Assembly: GCA_001795455.1 (NCBI GenBank)
Contig: MGPB01000030.1
Location: 158,896 to 222,895, forward strand
Direction: 5' to 3'
DNA length: 64,000 nucleotides
From: Curvibacter sp. GWA2_63_95
Lineage (GTDB): Bacteria; Pseudomonadota; Gammaproteobacteria; Burkholderiales; Burkholderiaceae_C
Shown: one piece after another, positions 37,043 to 44,834 of the stretch
How the letters are laid out: every line of letters starts with the position of its first letter
Position numbering within the stretch: position 1 is the first letter of the stretch
Notes under the pieces: generated by a model
Seen by the model: only the letters and a program-made list of their open reading frames with translations
What the model was told of the DNA's origin: nothing
Database searches by the model: none
Position numbers and translations under genes: made by a program

Positions 37043-37954
37043 TTAGCCTTGTGTGGCCAAGCTGGCGTTTTGTACCTGGTCCAGCCCTGGTTGGCCGTGC
37101 CAGTAGCCGTTGCAACCGGCAAAAGGCATGAGGGCTTGCAGGCGGTCCTGTGCTGCTTGGGGCGACACGGTGTGGAGGCGCATGGCATCGAACACGGCCA
37201 CCACCTCGGCCATGTGGTGCGCCTGTGGGCTCAGGCGCACCACGTCTACCCCGAGCTTGCGCATGTCATCGAGCGCATCGACCAGGTTGTATACCTTGGC
37301 CGACTGCGTTTGTGTGCCATTGAGCACCAGAAAGCCTTCGTGTTCGCGGGTTTGGAGCATCAGGCCGTCCGGGTGGTCCAGGCAGCTAAAGCGGCAATCG
37401 TCCTTGGGCAGGTTGCGGTGGCGTGCGGTGAAACAACGCGCCGAGTAGGCCAGCGGCATGCGTCCGTAGGCAAACACTTCGGTCTGCAGTTCGGCCGGGC
37501 GGCCAGCTTGCAGCACGGCAAGGTCCCTGCGCGCCATTTCCAGTGGCATCACCCAACGCTGCGCGCCCAGGTCCGCCATCCATTGCAAGGTGGGCAGGTT
37601 GTACAGATTGAGATGCGGGCCGGCCACAAACGGCACTTTGCCGTGCAGGCATTGCACGGCACCCATGTCGTTGGCCTCCACCGCCAACCCGCCGTGCTGG
37701 GTGATTTTGTGCATGGTGCCTACATCGGCACCGGATTCCAGCAGCACCTGGGTGGACAGCACCACTGCCTTGCCGGCCCGTTGCAGACGTGTGGCAATGT
37801 CCAGCCAGTCGCCCAAGCGCAGTTCGTGGCGGCGTGAGCAGACGGTCTCGCCCAGGTAGACGATGTCCACTGCGGTGGTGGCCATGGTGTCGTAAAAGTT
37901 GAAAACAGCATCGCGCTGCCAGTAGTACAGCAGCGGACCAAGGGCAATTTGCAT
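37043..37954 (-). CDS. ubiV: Anaerobic ubiquinone hydroxylation protein UbiV (U32 family)
   Basis: Forms a complex with UbiU that hydroxylates ubiquinone precursors without oxygen, using prephenate-derived oxygen in known systems. 303 residues beginning MQIALGPLLYYW. The four iron-sulfur Cys are visible: one in GETVCSRRHELR, then CFTARHRNLPKDDCRFSCLDHP with three. The end PFAGCNGYWHGQPG is typical. An upstream in-frame Met would overlap ubiU. The chosen ATG lies 5 nt after the ubiU stop. Confidence 0.93.
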   Translation of the reverse strand: MQIALGPLLYYWQRDAVFNFYDTMATTAVDIVYLGETVCSRRHELRLGDWLDIATRLQRAGKAVVLSTQVLLESGADVGTMHKITQHGGLAVEANDMGAVQCLHGKVPFVAGPHLNLYNLPTLQWMADLGAQRWVMPLEMARRDLAVLQAGRPAELQTEVFAYGRMPLAYSARCFTARHRNLPKDDCRFSCLDHPDGLMLQTREHEGFLVLNGTQTQSAKVYNLVDALDDMRKLGVDVVRLSPQAHHMAEVVAVFDAMRLHTVSPQAAQDRLQALMPFAGCNGYWHGQPGLDQVQNASLATQG

Positions 37955-37959
37955 GGGAC

Positions 37960-38985
37960 TTACTTCCAGGGGCGGTGGTAGGCGCCCAACGTGTGTTGTT
38001 GGCCTTCGGCGACTTGGTCCAGGGCGTGCATCCACACGGGTTTGGGGGCGTAGCGGTGGGGGTTGGCGAGGCAGTGGTCGATGGCTTCGCGCCAGACCTG
38101 GGTGACCTGGGCTACATAGGCCGGGCTGCGTTGACGCCCTTCAATCTTGATGGCCTTGACGCCCATGGCGAGGAGCTGCGGGAGCAACTCCAGCGTGTTG
38201 AGGCTGGTGGGCTCTTCGATGGCGTAGTAGTTTTCGTCGGTGCCCACATCAAAGCGGCCTTTGCACAGCGTGGGGTAGCCCGCGTTCTCGCCTGGCGCGT
38301 AGCGGTCAATCAACACACCATTCAGGCGCGACTCACGACCTTGCGGTGTCTCCGCCCAGCGCACGGCTTTGGGCGGCGAACATACGCCATGGGTGTTGGG
38401 TGACTCACCGGTCACGTAGCTCGACAGGGCGCAGCGCCCTTCAACCATGACACACAGGCTGCCAAAACCAAACACCTCAATCTCGACCTCGGTCTTTTCA
38501 ATGACCTGTTGCACCTGCGTGAGGGACAGCACGCGGGGCAGCACGGCGCGCACGATGCCAAACTGTTCACGGTAGAAGTTGATGGCATCAAAGTTGGTGG
38601 CCGAGCCCTGCACCGACAGATGCAGCCGCAATCGGGGATGGTGGCGGTTGGCGTACAACATCAGGCCGGGGTCTGCCAGGATGACCGCATCCACGCCTAA
38701 CTCCACTGCCTGGTCCAGGGCGGAGCGCCAGAGCTCCGGTTTGGCCGCCTGCGGGTAAGTGTTGAGGGCCATGAACACTTTGGCATGGCGGTGGTGGGCG
38801 TACGCAATGCCCTGCGCAATGGCCTGGGTGTCAAAGTTCAGCCCGGCAAAGTTGCGGGCATTGGTGGCGTCCCGCAGCCCCAGGTAGACGCAGTTGGCAC
38901 CTTGGTCAACGGCCGATTTGAGGGCTGGCAGGCTGCCAGCGGGGCAGACCAGTTCCAGGGCGGGGGATTGGGGGGCGGTGTGCAT
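37960..38985 (-). CDS. ubiU: Anaerobic ubiquinone hydroxylation protein UbiU (U32 family)
   Basis: Partner of UbiV, 341 residues. The U32 peptidase-like fold starts LVCPAGSLPALKSAVDQGANCVYLG. The [4Fe-4S] ligands are Cys residues in FGFGSLCVMVEGRCALSSY, HGVCSPPKA and YPTLCKGRFD. The protease activity name of the family is historical. The ATG at 38983-38985 is favoured by family length. It is the first gene of the operon and is preceded by an FNR-like box and a -10 element. Confidence 0.93.
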   Translation of the reverse strand: MHTAPQSPALELVCPAGSLPALKSAVDQGANCVYLGLRDATNARNFAGLNFDTQAIAQGIAYAHHRHAKVFMALNTYPQAAKPELWRSALDQAVELGVDAVILADPGLMLYANRHHPRLRLHLSVQGSATNFDAINFYREQFGIVRAVLPRVLSLTQVQQVIEKTEVEIEVFGFGSLCVMVEGRCALSSYVTGESPNTHGVCSPPKAVRWAETPQGRESRLNGVLIDRYAPGENAGYPTLCKGRFDVGTDENYYAIEEPTSLNTLELLPQLLAMGVKAIKIEGRQRSPAYVAQVTQVWREAIDHCLANPHRYAPKPVWMHALDQVAEGQQHTLGAYHRPWK

Positions 38986-39013
38986 GGCGGGGTGCTCGTA
39001 GTGCAAGCTCCGC

Positions 39014-39055
39014 ACGATACGGCGGCCCCTGGTGCGACCGTCTGATGTGGGTCAA
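39014..39055 (-). promoter_or_regulatory. FNR-type promoter of the ubiU operon
   Basis: Read on the minus strand, TTGACCCACATCAG (39055-39042) resembles the FNR consensus TTGAT-N4-ATCAA with two mismatches. A -10-like TATCGT follows at 39019-39014. A transcript starting at 39007 would put the FNR centre exactly at -41.5, the class II position, with a 21-nt leader before ubiU. Confidence 0.6.
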
Positions 39056-39080
39056 CACCGCCGCATAAAGTTGGATTGAT

Positions 39081-39548
39081 TTAGTCGGGTATGGCGCGCG
39101 GTGGGCGCAACCGGGGTAGCGGCAACGCGACTGTGCTGCGTGGCGACGCCACCAAATCGGCCAGCGTGACGCCATCCAGAACCGCGAAATACTGTTGCAT
39201 GGCACGGGTGAGCACGGCTTTGAGGCCGCATTGGGGGTTGAGGCAGCACTGGTTTTGCATCGGGTCAAAACATTCCACCAGGGTGAAGTCGCGCTCGGTG
39301 GTCCGCACGATGGCGCCCAGCTGAATGCTGTTCGCGGGGCGTACCAGGCGGATGCCGCCGCCACGTCCGCGGCTTGTTTCCAGCAGCGACTGCGCGGCCA
39401 GCTCCTGCACGATCTTGGTCAAGTGGCTGCGTGAGATGTGGTGGTGCTCCGCAATCTCGGTGATGGTGACCGGGCTCTCGCGGCCCTGGTGCTGGGCACA
39501 GTACATCAGCACACGCAAGGTGTAGTCAGTCCATTGGGTCAGGCGCAT
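39081..39548 (-). CDS. nsrR: Nitric-oxide-sensing repressor NsrR (Rrf2 family)
   Basis: Iron-sulfur repressor that loses DNA binding when nitric oxide attacks its cluster. 155 residues with the Rrf2 start MRLTQWTDYTLRVLMYCA, a helix-turn-helix ISRSHLTKIVQEL, and the NsrR Cys set in ECFDPMQNQCCLNPQCGLK (three cluster Cys plus one extra). The tail is longer and Pro-rich. It is divergent from ytfE, whose homologues are known NsrR targets, and two NsrR-like operators lie between them, so self-regulation is likely. Confidence 0.92.
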   Translation of the reverse strand: MRLTQWTDYTLRVLMYCAQHQGRESPVTITEIAEHHHISRSHLTKIVQELAAQSLLETSRGRGGGIRLVRPANSIQLGAIVRTTERDFTLVECFDPMQNQCCLNPQCGLKAVLTRAMQQYFAVLDGVTLADLVASPRSTVALPLPRLRPPRAIPD

Positions 39549-39571
39549 GGGGTTTGTTGTAGGTCAAATAA

Positions 39572-39594
39572 AAGATTCATTCTTAATGAATGTT
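39572..39594. promoter_or_regulatory. NsrR-like operator 1 (nsrR side)
   Basis: The dyad has core ATTCAT-TCTTA-ATGAAT and flanks AAG and GTT, in the 11-1-11 layout of known NsrR sites. It is centred at 39583, closer to nsrR. Confidence 0.7.
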
Positions 39595-39603
39595 AATGGC
39601 TAA

Positions 39604-39626
39604 AATATTCATACGATATGAATCTT
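39604..39626. promoter_or_regulatory. NsrR-like operator 2 (ytfE side)
   Basis: The dyad has core ATTCAT-ACGAT-ATGAAT, the same half-sites as operator 1. It is centred at 39615, exactly 32 bp (about three helical turns) from operator 1, and just upstream of the ytfE Shine-Dalgarno sequence. Confidence 0.7.
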
Positions 39627-39639
39627 TAAGGAGCTTGTT

Positions 39640-40365
39640 ATGAATGCCCGTCTCGAAACCACAACCCCTGCTGTCAACCCGGACCAGGCCATTGGCCAAA
39701 TTGCGGTGGCTCTGCCCGGTGCCACGGCGGTGTTTCGCCGTCTTAAACTGGACTTTTGCTGTGGCGGCCAGGTGAGCCTGCGCCAGTCGGCCGCCGACAA
39801 GGGTTTGGATTTGGCTGCCTTGGTGGGCGAGCTGGCGGGTCTGCAGCATGTGGATGCGCCCGAGGGGCTGACCGATCCGGTGGCCCTGATTGACCATATT
39901 CTGGCGCGTTACCACGAGGTACACCGCCAGCAACTGCCGGAGCTCATTCGCATGGCGCGGCGTGTGGAGGCCGTCCACCGTGGCAACCCGGATGTACCGG
40001 TTGGCCTGGCGGACGCCTTGGAGGCCATGGAGCAAGAGCTGCTGTCGCACATGCTCAAAGAAGAGCAGGTGTTGTTCCCCATGCTGAAGCAGGGTGGCAA
40101 TGCCTTTGTCACCCAGCCCATTGGCATGATGCGCACGGAGCATGTGGACCATGGCGATGCACTGGCCCAGGTCATGGCCCTGACCCAGGACGCCACACCG
40201 CCGGTGGGGGCTTGCAACACCTGGCGTGCGTTGTACGCAGGGCTCGCGCAACTCAATGACGACCTGATCAACCACATTCACTTGGAAAACAACGTGCTGT
40301 TTCCCCAGTTCGAGCCTGCGCAGCGGGCGGGTGGCTGCGGTTCGGGTGGGTGTGGCTGCGCCTGA
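39640..40365 (+). CDS. ytfE: Iron-sulfur cluster repair di-iron protein (RIC/YtfE/ScdA)
   Basis: Repairs iron-sulfur clusters damaged by nitric oxide or oxidants. 241 residues. The N-terminal ScdA-type domain has the motif LDFCCGGQ, and the C-terminal hemerythrin-like domain carries His/Glu ligands in EQELLSHMLKEEQVLFPML, TEHVDHGDAL and INHIHLENNVLFPQFE. A Gly/Cys-rich tail GGCGSGGCGCA ends the protein and might bind metal. AAGGAG precedes the ATG. Divergent nsrR and two operators indicate induction by nitric oxide. Confidence 0.93.
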   Translation: MNARLETTTPAVNPDQAIGQIAVALPGATAVFRRLKLDFCCGGQVSLRQSAADKGLDLAALVGELAGLQHVDAPEGLTDPVALIDHILARYHEVHRQQLPELIRMARRVEAVHRGNPDVPVGLADALEAMEQELLSHMLKEEQVLFPMLKQGGNAFVTQPIGMMRTEHVDHGDALAQVMALTQDATPPVGACNTWRALYAGLAQLNDDLINHIHLENNVLFPQFEPAQRAGGCGSGGCGCA

Positions 40366-40392
40366 GTGCGTGGGGTGGCAGCGGTGCGCGCG

Positions 40393-42216
40393 TCAGTGTG
40401 CGCGCGCCAGCAGGTCCAAGGCCAAGGCTTCGGCCACCTTGATGCCATCCACCCCCGCCGACAGAATGCCGCCCGCGTAGGAGGCACCTTCACCGGCCGG
40501 GTACAGGCCGCGCACGTTGGTGCTTTGCAGGTCGTCTCCGCGTGGCATCTTGATGGGGCTGGAGGTGCGGGTTTCCACACCGGTCAGCACCGCATCGGCC
40601 ATGTCAAACCCCTTGATCTTCTTGCCAAACGCGGGCAGCGCCTCGCGCAGCGCGGCAATCGCGTAGCCGGGCAGGCTGGGGGCCAGGTCGCCCAGCTTCA
40701 CGCCGGGTTTGTACGACGGGGTCACGCTGCCAAATGCTGTCGACGGCTTGGCCGCAATGAAATCGCCCACCAACTGTCCCGGGGCTTCGTACGTGCCGCC
40801 GCCCAGCGTGTAAGCGCCACTTTCCAGCTGGCGCTGAAACGCAATGCCTGACATCGGGTGCGCGGCCTTGGGGTCCTGGGCCTTCATCGCGGCGGCTTCG
40901 GCTGCGTAGCGCCGGCCTTTCTCTTCACCAAAGGCGTGCACAAAGGCGCTCACATCGTCCGGGTAGTCGGGCGGGTCGATGCCCACCACCATGCCGGCAT
41001 TGGCGTTGCGCTCGTTGCGCGAGTACTGGCTCATGCCGTTGGTGACCACGCGGCCCGGCTCGCTGGTCGCCGCCACCACCGTGCCGCCTGGGCACATGCA
41101 GAAGCTGTAGACCGCGCGCCCGTTGGCAGCGTGGTGCACCAGTTTGTAGTCGGCCGCGCCCAGCAGCGGGTGGCCCGCATGGCGGCCCCAGCGTGCGCGG
41201 TCGATCACGCCCTGCGGGTGCTCGATGCGAAAGCCCACCGAGAAGGGCTTGGCTTGCATGGAAACACCACGCTCGTAAAGCATGGCAAAGGTGTCGCGTG
41301 AGCTGTGGCCCAGGGCCATCACCACGTGGGTGGCCGGCAACTCGTAGTGGCTGCCATTTTGAAGGTTTTCGACCTCTAGCCCCCGTAGCGTATGCGCGGA
41401 CAGCTCCTGTTTTGATAGCGAGTCGCCCAGTAAAACGTCGGCCGCCCGTTGCTCAAACCGGATCTCGCCGCCCAGCGCAATGATCTGTTCACGGATGCCT
41501 TCCACCACCTTCACCAGCTTGAAGGTGCCGATGTGCGGGTGCGCCTCGTAGAGGATTTCGGCCGGGGCGCCGTGCTGCACGAACTCGTGCATCACCTTGC
41601 GGCCCAGAAAGCGCGGGTCCTTGATCTGGCTGTAGAGCTTGCCGTCCGAAAATGTGCCGGCACCGCCTTCACCAAACTGCACATTGCTCTCGGGGTTCAG
41701 CGTCTTCTTGCGCCACAGGCCCCAGGTGTCCTTGGTGCGTTCACGCACCGGCTTGCCCCGTTCCAGCACGATGGGCTTGAAGCCCATCTGTGCCAGCACC
41801 AGCGCTGCAAACATGCCGCAGGGCCCAAAACCCACCACCACGGGGCGCTCCTCCAGGGTGGCTGGCGCCTGTGCGACCAGGTGGTAGGCCATGTCGGGCG
41901 TGGCGCTGATGTGCGGGTGGTTTGGGAATTGGGCAAGCAGAGGGCCTTCTTGCGCCGCATCGGCCAGCGTGAGGTCCACGATGTAGACCGCCAGCAAATC
42001 TGCCTTGCGGGCATCAAAGCTGCGCTTGAAAACGTGCAAATCGGCAATGGCCGCGACGTCGATGCCGAGCGCTTGGGCGCTCAGGCGTTTCAGTGCGTCC
42101 ATCGGGTGCGCTACGGGCGCGCGGTCGGCCTCGGTCTCAGAAGGGGCGTCGGCCGCGCGGCGGGTTTCCACGGGCAGGGCAGAGAGGGGGAGTTTGAGTT
42201 CTGTGAGGCGGATCAT
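40393..42216 (-). CDS. FAD-dependent oxidoreductase of the COG2509 type
   Basis: Predicted flavoprotein dehydrogenase of 607 residues, precise substrate unknown. An N-terminal RNA-binding-like domain (to about 115) precedes the FAD site VVVGFGPCGMFAALVLAQMGFKP, shown by GFGPCGMFA and the acidic E of VLERG. Further motifs are QFGEGGAGTFSDGKLYSQI and the end GLYPAGEGASYAGGILSAGVDG. The MCPGGTVV block is typical of this group. An interspersed element (41371-41420) adds LSKQELSAHTLRGLEV in a loop between the FAD and substrate domains. Confidence 0.87.
   Translation of the reverse strand: MIRLTELKLPLSALPVETRRAADAPSETEADRAPVAHPMDALKRLSAQALGIDVAAIADLHVFKRSFDARKADLLAVYIVDLTLADAAQEGPLLAQFPNHPHISATPDMAYHLVAQAPATLEERPVVVGFGPCGMFAALVLAQMGFKPIVLERGKPVRERTKDTWGLWRKKTLNPESNVQFGEGGAGTFSDGKLYSQIKDPRFLGRKVMHEFVQHGAPAEILYEAHPHIGTFKLVKVVEGIREQIIALGGEIRFEQRAADVLLGDSLSKQELSAHTLRGLEVENLQNGSHYELPATHVVMALGHSSRDTFAMLYERGVSMQAKPFSVGFRIEHPQGVIDRARWGRHAGHPLLGAADYKLVHHAANGRAVYSFCMCPGGTVVAATSEPGRVVTNGMSQYSRNERNANAGMVVGIDPPDYPDDVSAFVHAFGEEKGRRYAAEAAAMKAQDPKAAHPMSGIAFQRQLESGAYTLGGGTYEAPGQLVGDFIAAKPSTAFGSVTPSYKPGVKLGDLAPSLPGYAIAALREALPAFGKKIKGFDMADAVLTGVETRTSSPIKMPRGDDLQSTNVRGLYPAGEGASYAGGILSAGVDGIKVAEALALDLLARAH
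41371..41420 (+). repeat. Interspersed 50-bp element, copy 6 (inside the FAD oxidoreductase gene)
   Basis: It starts GACCTCTAGCCCCCGTAG, has the core TATGCGCGGACAGCTCCTG and ends TTTTGATAGCG. It lies antisense to the gene, so the protein is read from the inverted strand. Confidence 0.8.
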
Positions 42217-42300
42217 GGCGGGGGCTCGTGGTTATCAAGCAAGGCCGGGATTTTACGCGCTGCCTGGTGGTGTGGGCACCGCCGGGCGTTCGGCACCGTC

Positions 42301-43239
42301 TCAGTGCAGCGCGTCGCGGCAGTCTGCAGAGGGGCTGTGCCCGAACAGTTTGCGGTAGTCGCTGGAGAACTGGCTGAAGTGCCAGAAGTTCCAATCTGCG
42401 GCCACGTCACGCACGGTGCGGGCGGGCATGTGGCGCAAATCGCGCCGCGCGCCGTTGAGGCGCAGGATGCGCAGGTACTGCACCGGTGCCATGCCCAGCA
42501 CGTCTTCAAAGCAGTACTGCAGGGTGCGGCGGCTCACGAACAACTGCTGGCACAGGTCGGGTACCGTGATCGCCTGGTCGTGGTGGGTCAGCAGGTAGTC
42601 GCGCGCTTTGGCCACGATGCGCTGGCGCCGGGCAAAACTCTCGCGCACCTCGCGCTCCACCACCCCCGTGTCGATCAGGGGCAGCAGGGCCGCCAGCGCC
42701 GCCTGTTGGGTGGCGCCAGCGTCGGCCGGGTGGCCGGGGTTTTGCAACAGGGCACCCAGGGTGTGCAGGCACTGCTGGCGTGCCGCCGGAGAGGCGTGCA
42801 CCAGTTCGGCACCGCGCAGGCGCTCCCAGTCCATCGCATACCCCATGCGCTGCGCCGCAGCCTGCAGCGTGTCCTGGTGCACCACGATGCCGAAGATGGT
42901 GTAGTCCGCCGGGGTGATGAGTTCAAACTCGCAAGCGCCGGGGCGTACCAGCACGCTGTTGGGTGCCACGGCACGGCCGTTGATGCGGGTGGCTTGTGCC
43001 GAGTACGGCAGGCCGAACCACAGCGCGTCGGGCCACACGCAGCAGGACTGGCGCATGCCCTGGCTGGTGCTTTCCCGAAACACCTGCATGCCCGGCAGTT
43101 GCAGCTCCTCCAGCAGGCCATGGAAAGTTCCGGCCGTGGTCTGGTCGTAACACTGCTCCCAATTGGTGAGGTTGCCTGCGTGTTCGTCTGCATCCATGGC
43201 CTCCACGATGCGGAGTGCGGACGATGGTGTGTGGTGCAT
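42301..43239 (-). CDS. AraC-family regulator, EutR-like
   Basis: 312-residue transcription regulator with an N-terminal sensor part and a C-terminal double helix-turn-helix (ITVPDLCQQLFVSRRTLQYCFEDVLGMAPVQYLRILRL, of which VSRRTLQYCFEDVLG is the core). The overall pattern resembles EutR, the ethanolamine-responsive activator. The ATG at 43237-43239 follows GGAGGA with good spacing, so a longer open frame upstream is not used. It is divergent from the ethanolamine permease and EutBC genes it probably controls. Confidence 0.87.
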   Translation of the reverse strand: MHHTPSSALRIVEAMDADEHAGNLTNWEQCYDQTTAGTFHGLLEELQLPGMQVFRESTSQGMRQSCCVWPDALWFGLPYSAQATRINGRAVAPNSVLVRPGACEFELITPADYTIFGIVVHQDTLQAAAQRMGYAMDWERLRGAELVHASPAARQQCLHTLGALLQNPGHPADAGATQQAALAALLPLIDTGVVEREVRESFARRQRIVAKARDYLLTHHDQAITVPDLCQQLFVSRRTLQYCFEDVLGMAPVQYLRILRLNGARRDLRHMPARTVRDVAADWNFWHFSQFSSDYRKLFGHSPSADCRDALH

Positions 43240-43406
43240 GGGGTCCTCCAACGGTGCACACCCCGGCCGGCGCACCGCGCGGGTGCGCACTGCAGATTTG
43301 CCGATTTTCGATACCGGCTTGGCACAGGGCTGCCTACAGTCGCTGCTAGCAAAGCCCATGCCTAGGCGCATGGGCGCTATGTCTCAATCCCTGTCGGAGG
43401 AAATTC

Positions 43407-44804
43407 ATGTCATCTGCACAACCATCCACGGGCGCACACACGCTCAAACCGGTGCTCAGCACCCTTCAGCTCTGGGGCATTGCCGTGGGGCTGGTGATTT
43501 CGGGCGAGTACTTTGGCTGGAGCTTTGGCTGGGCCTCGGCCGGTACCCTGGGCTTTACCGTGACCGCATTGTTCATTGCGGCCATGTACACCACCTTCAT
43601 CTTCAGCTTCACCGAGCTGACCACCGCCATTCCCCATGCCGGTGGTCCCTTTGCTTACAGCAAACGCGCCTTCGGTCCCACGGGGGGCTACCTCGCCGGG
43701 GCGGCTACCTTGGTGGAGTTCGTCTTTGCGCCGCCGGCCATTGCCCTGGCCATCGGGGCCTACTTGAATGTGCAGTTCCCGTCCTTGGACCCCAAGCTGG
43801 CGGCCCTGGGGGCTTACCTGGTGTTCATGACGCTCAACATCGTGGGCGTGCAGATTGCCGCCACCTTCGAGTTGTGCATCACCGTGATTGCCATTTTCGA
43901 GCTGCTGGTGTTCATGGGGGTGGTGTCGCCGGGCTTCTCCATGGCCAACTTCACCAAGGGCGGCTGGTCCGGCAGCGATGACTTCAGTTGGGCGGCGATC
44001 CCCGGCATGTTTGCCGCCATTCCGTTTGCCATCTGGTTCTTCCTGGCGATTGAAGGCGTGGCCATGGCCGCTGAAGAGGCCAAAGACCCCAAGCGCTCCA
44101 TCCCGATTGCCTACATCACCGGCATCCTGACCTTGGTGTTTTTGGCGGTGGGCGTGATGGTGTTTGCCGGTGGTGCCGGCGACTGGACCAAGCTCGCCAA
44201 CATCAACGACCCGCTGCCCCAGGCAATGAAACTCATTGTGGGTGAGAACAGCGGCTGGTTGCACATGCTGGTGTGGCTGGGCCTGTTCGGCCTGGTGGCG
44301 TCCTTCCACGGCATCATTCTGGGTTACTCACGCCAGATCTACGCCTTGTCGCGTGAGGCGTTCCTGCCGTCCTACTTTGCCAAGGTGCACCCCCGCTTCA
44401 AGACGCCACACCGCGCCATCCTGGCCGGTGGCGTGGTCGGCATTGCCGCGATTTACAGCGACGCCTTCATCACCATTGGCGGCCAGTCCCTGACGGCCAA
44501 CATCGTCACCATGTCGGTGTTTGGTGCCATCCTGATGTACATCCTGAGCATGCTGAGCCTGTTCAAGCTGCGCCGCAGCGAGCCCGCCATGGCGCGCCCC
44601 TTCCGTGCGCCGCTCTACCCCTTCTTCCCGGCGTTTGCCCTGTTGGGTGCACTGGTGTGCATGGGCACCATGATTTATTACAACCCTCTTATTTTTGGGT
44701 TGTTTGTGGGCTTCCTGGTGCTGGGCTACGGCTACTTTAAGATGACCGGACAACAGCGTGCCGATGCGCTGCCCCTGGGCGTCAGCGCCCCTATTGCCAA
44801 GTAA
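43407..44804 (+). CDS. eat: Ethanolamine permease (APC superfamily)
   Basis: Twelve-helix amino-acid/amine transporter of 465 residues. The first helices contain LWGIAVGLVISGEYFGWSFGW, and EGVAMAAEEAKDPKRSIP is the diagnostic APC loop. It lies directly before eutB and eutC and opposite the EutR-like gene, which sets the substrate as ethanolamine by context. GGAGGA precedes the ATG. Confidence 0.9.
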   Translation: MSSAQPSTGAHTLKPVLSTLQLWGIAVGLVISGEYFGWSFGWASAGTLGFTVTALFIAAMYTTFIFSFTELTTAIPHAGGPFAYSKRAFGPTGGYLAGAATLVEFVFAPPAIALAIGAYLNVQFPSLDPKLAALGAYLVFMTLNIVGVQIAATFELCITVIAIFELLVFMGVVSPGFSMANFTKGGWSGSDDFSWAAIPGMFAAIPFAIWFFLAIEGVAMAAEEAKDPKRSIPIAYITGILTLVFLAVGVMVFAGGAGDWTKLANINDPLPQAMKLIVGENSGWLHMLVWLGLFGLVASFHGIILGYSRQIYALSREAFLPSYFAKVHPRFKTPHRAILAGGVVGIAAIYSDAFITIGGQSLTANIVTMSVFGAILMYILSMLSLFKLRRSEPAMARPFRAPLYPFFPAFALLGALVCMGTMIYYNPLIFGLFVGFLVLGYGYFKMTGQQRADALPLGVSAPIAK

Positions 44805-44834
44805 ACGGCGCCAAGCAAGCGACCTTCCTTTTCT

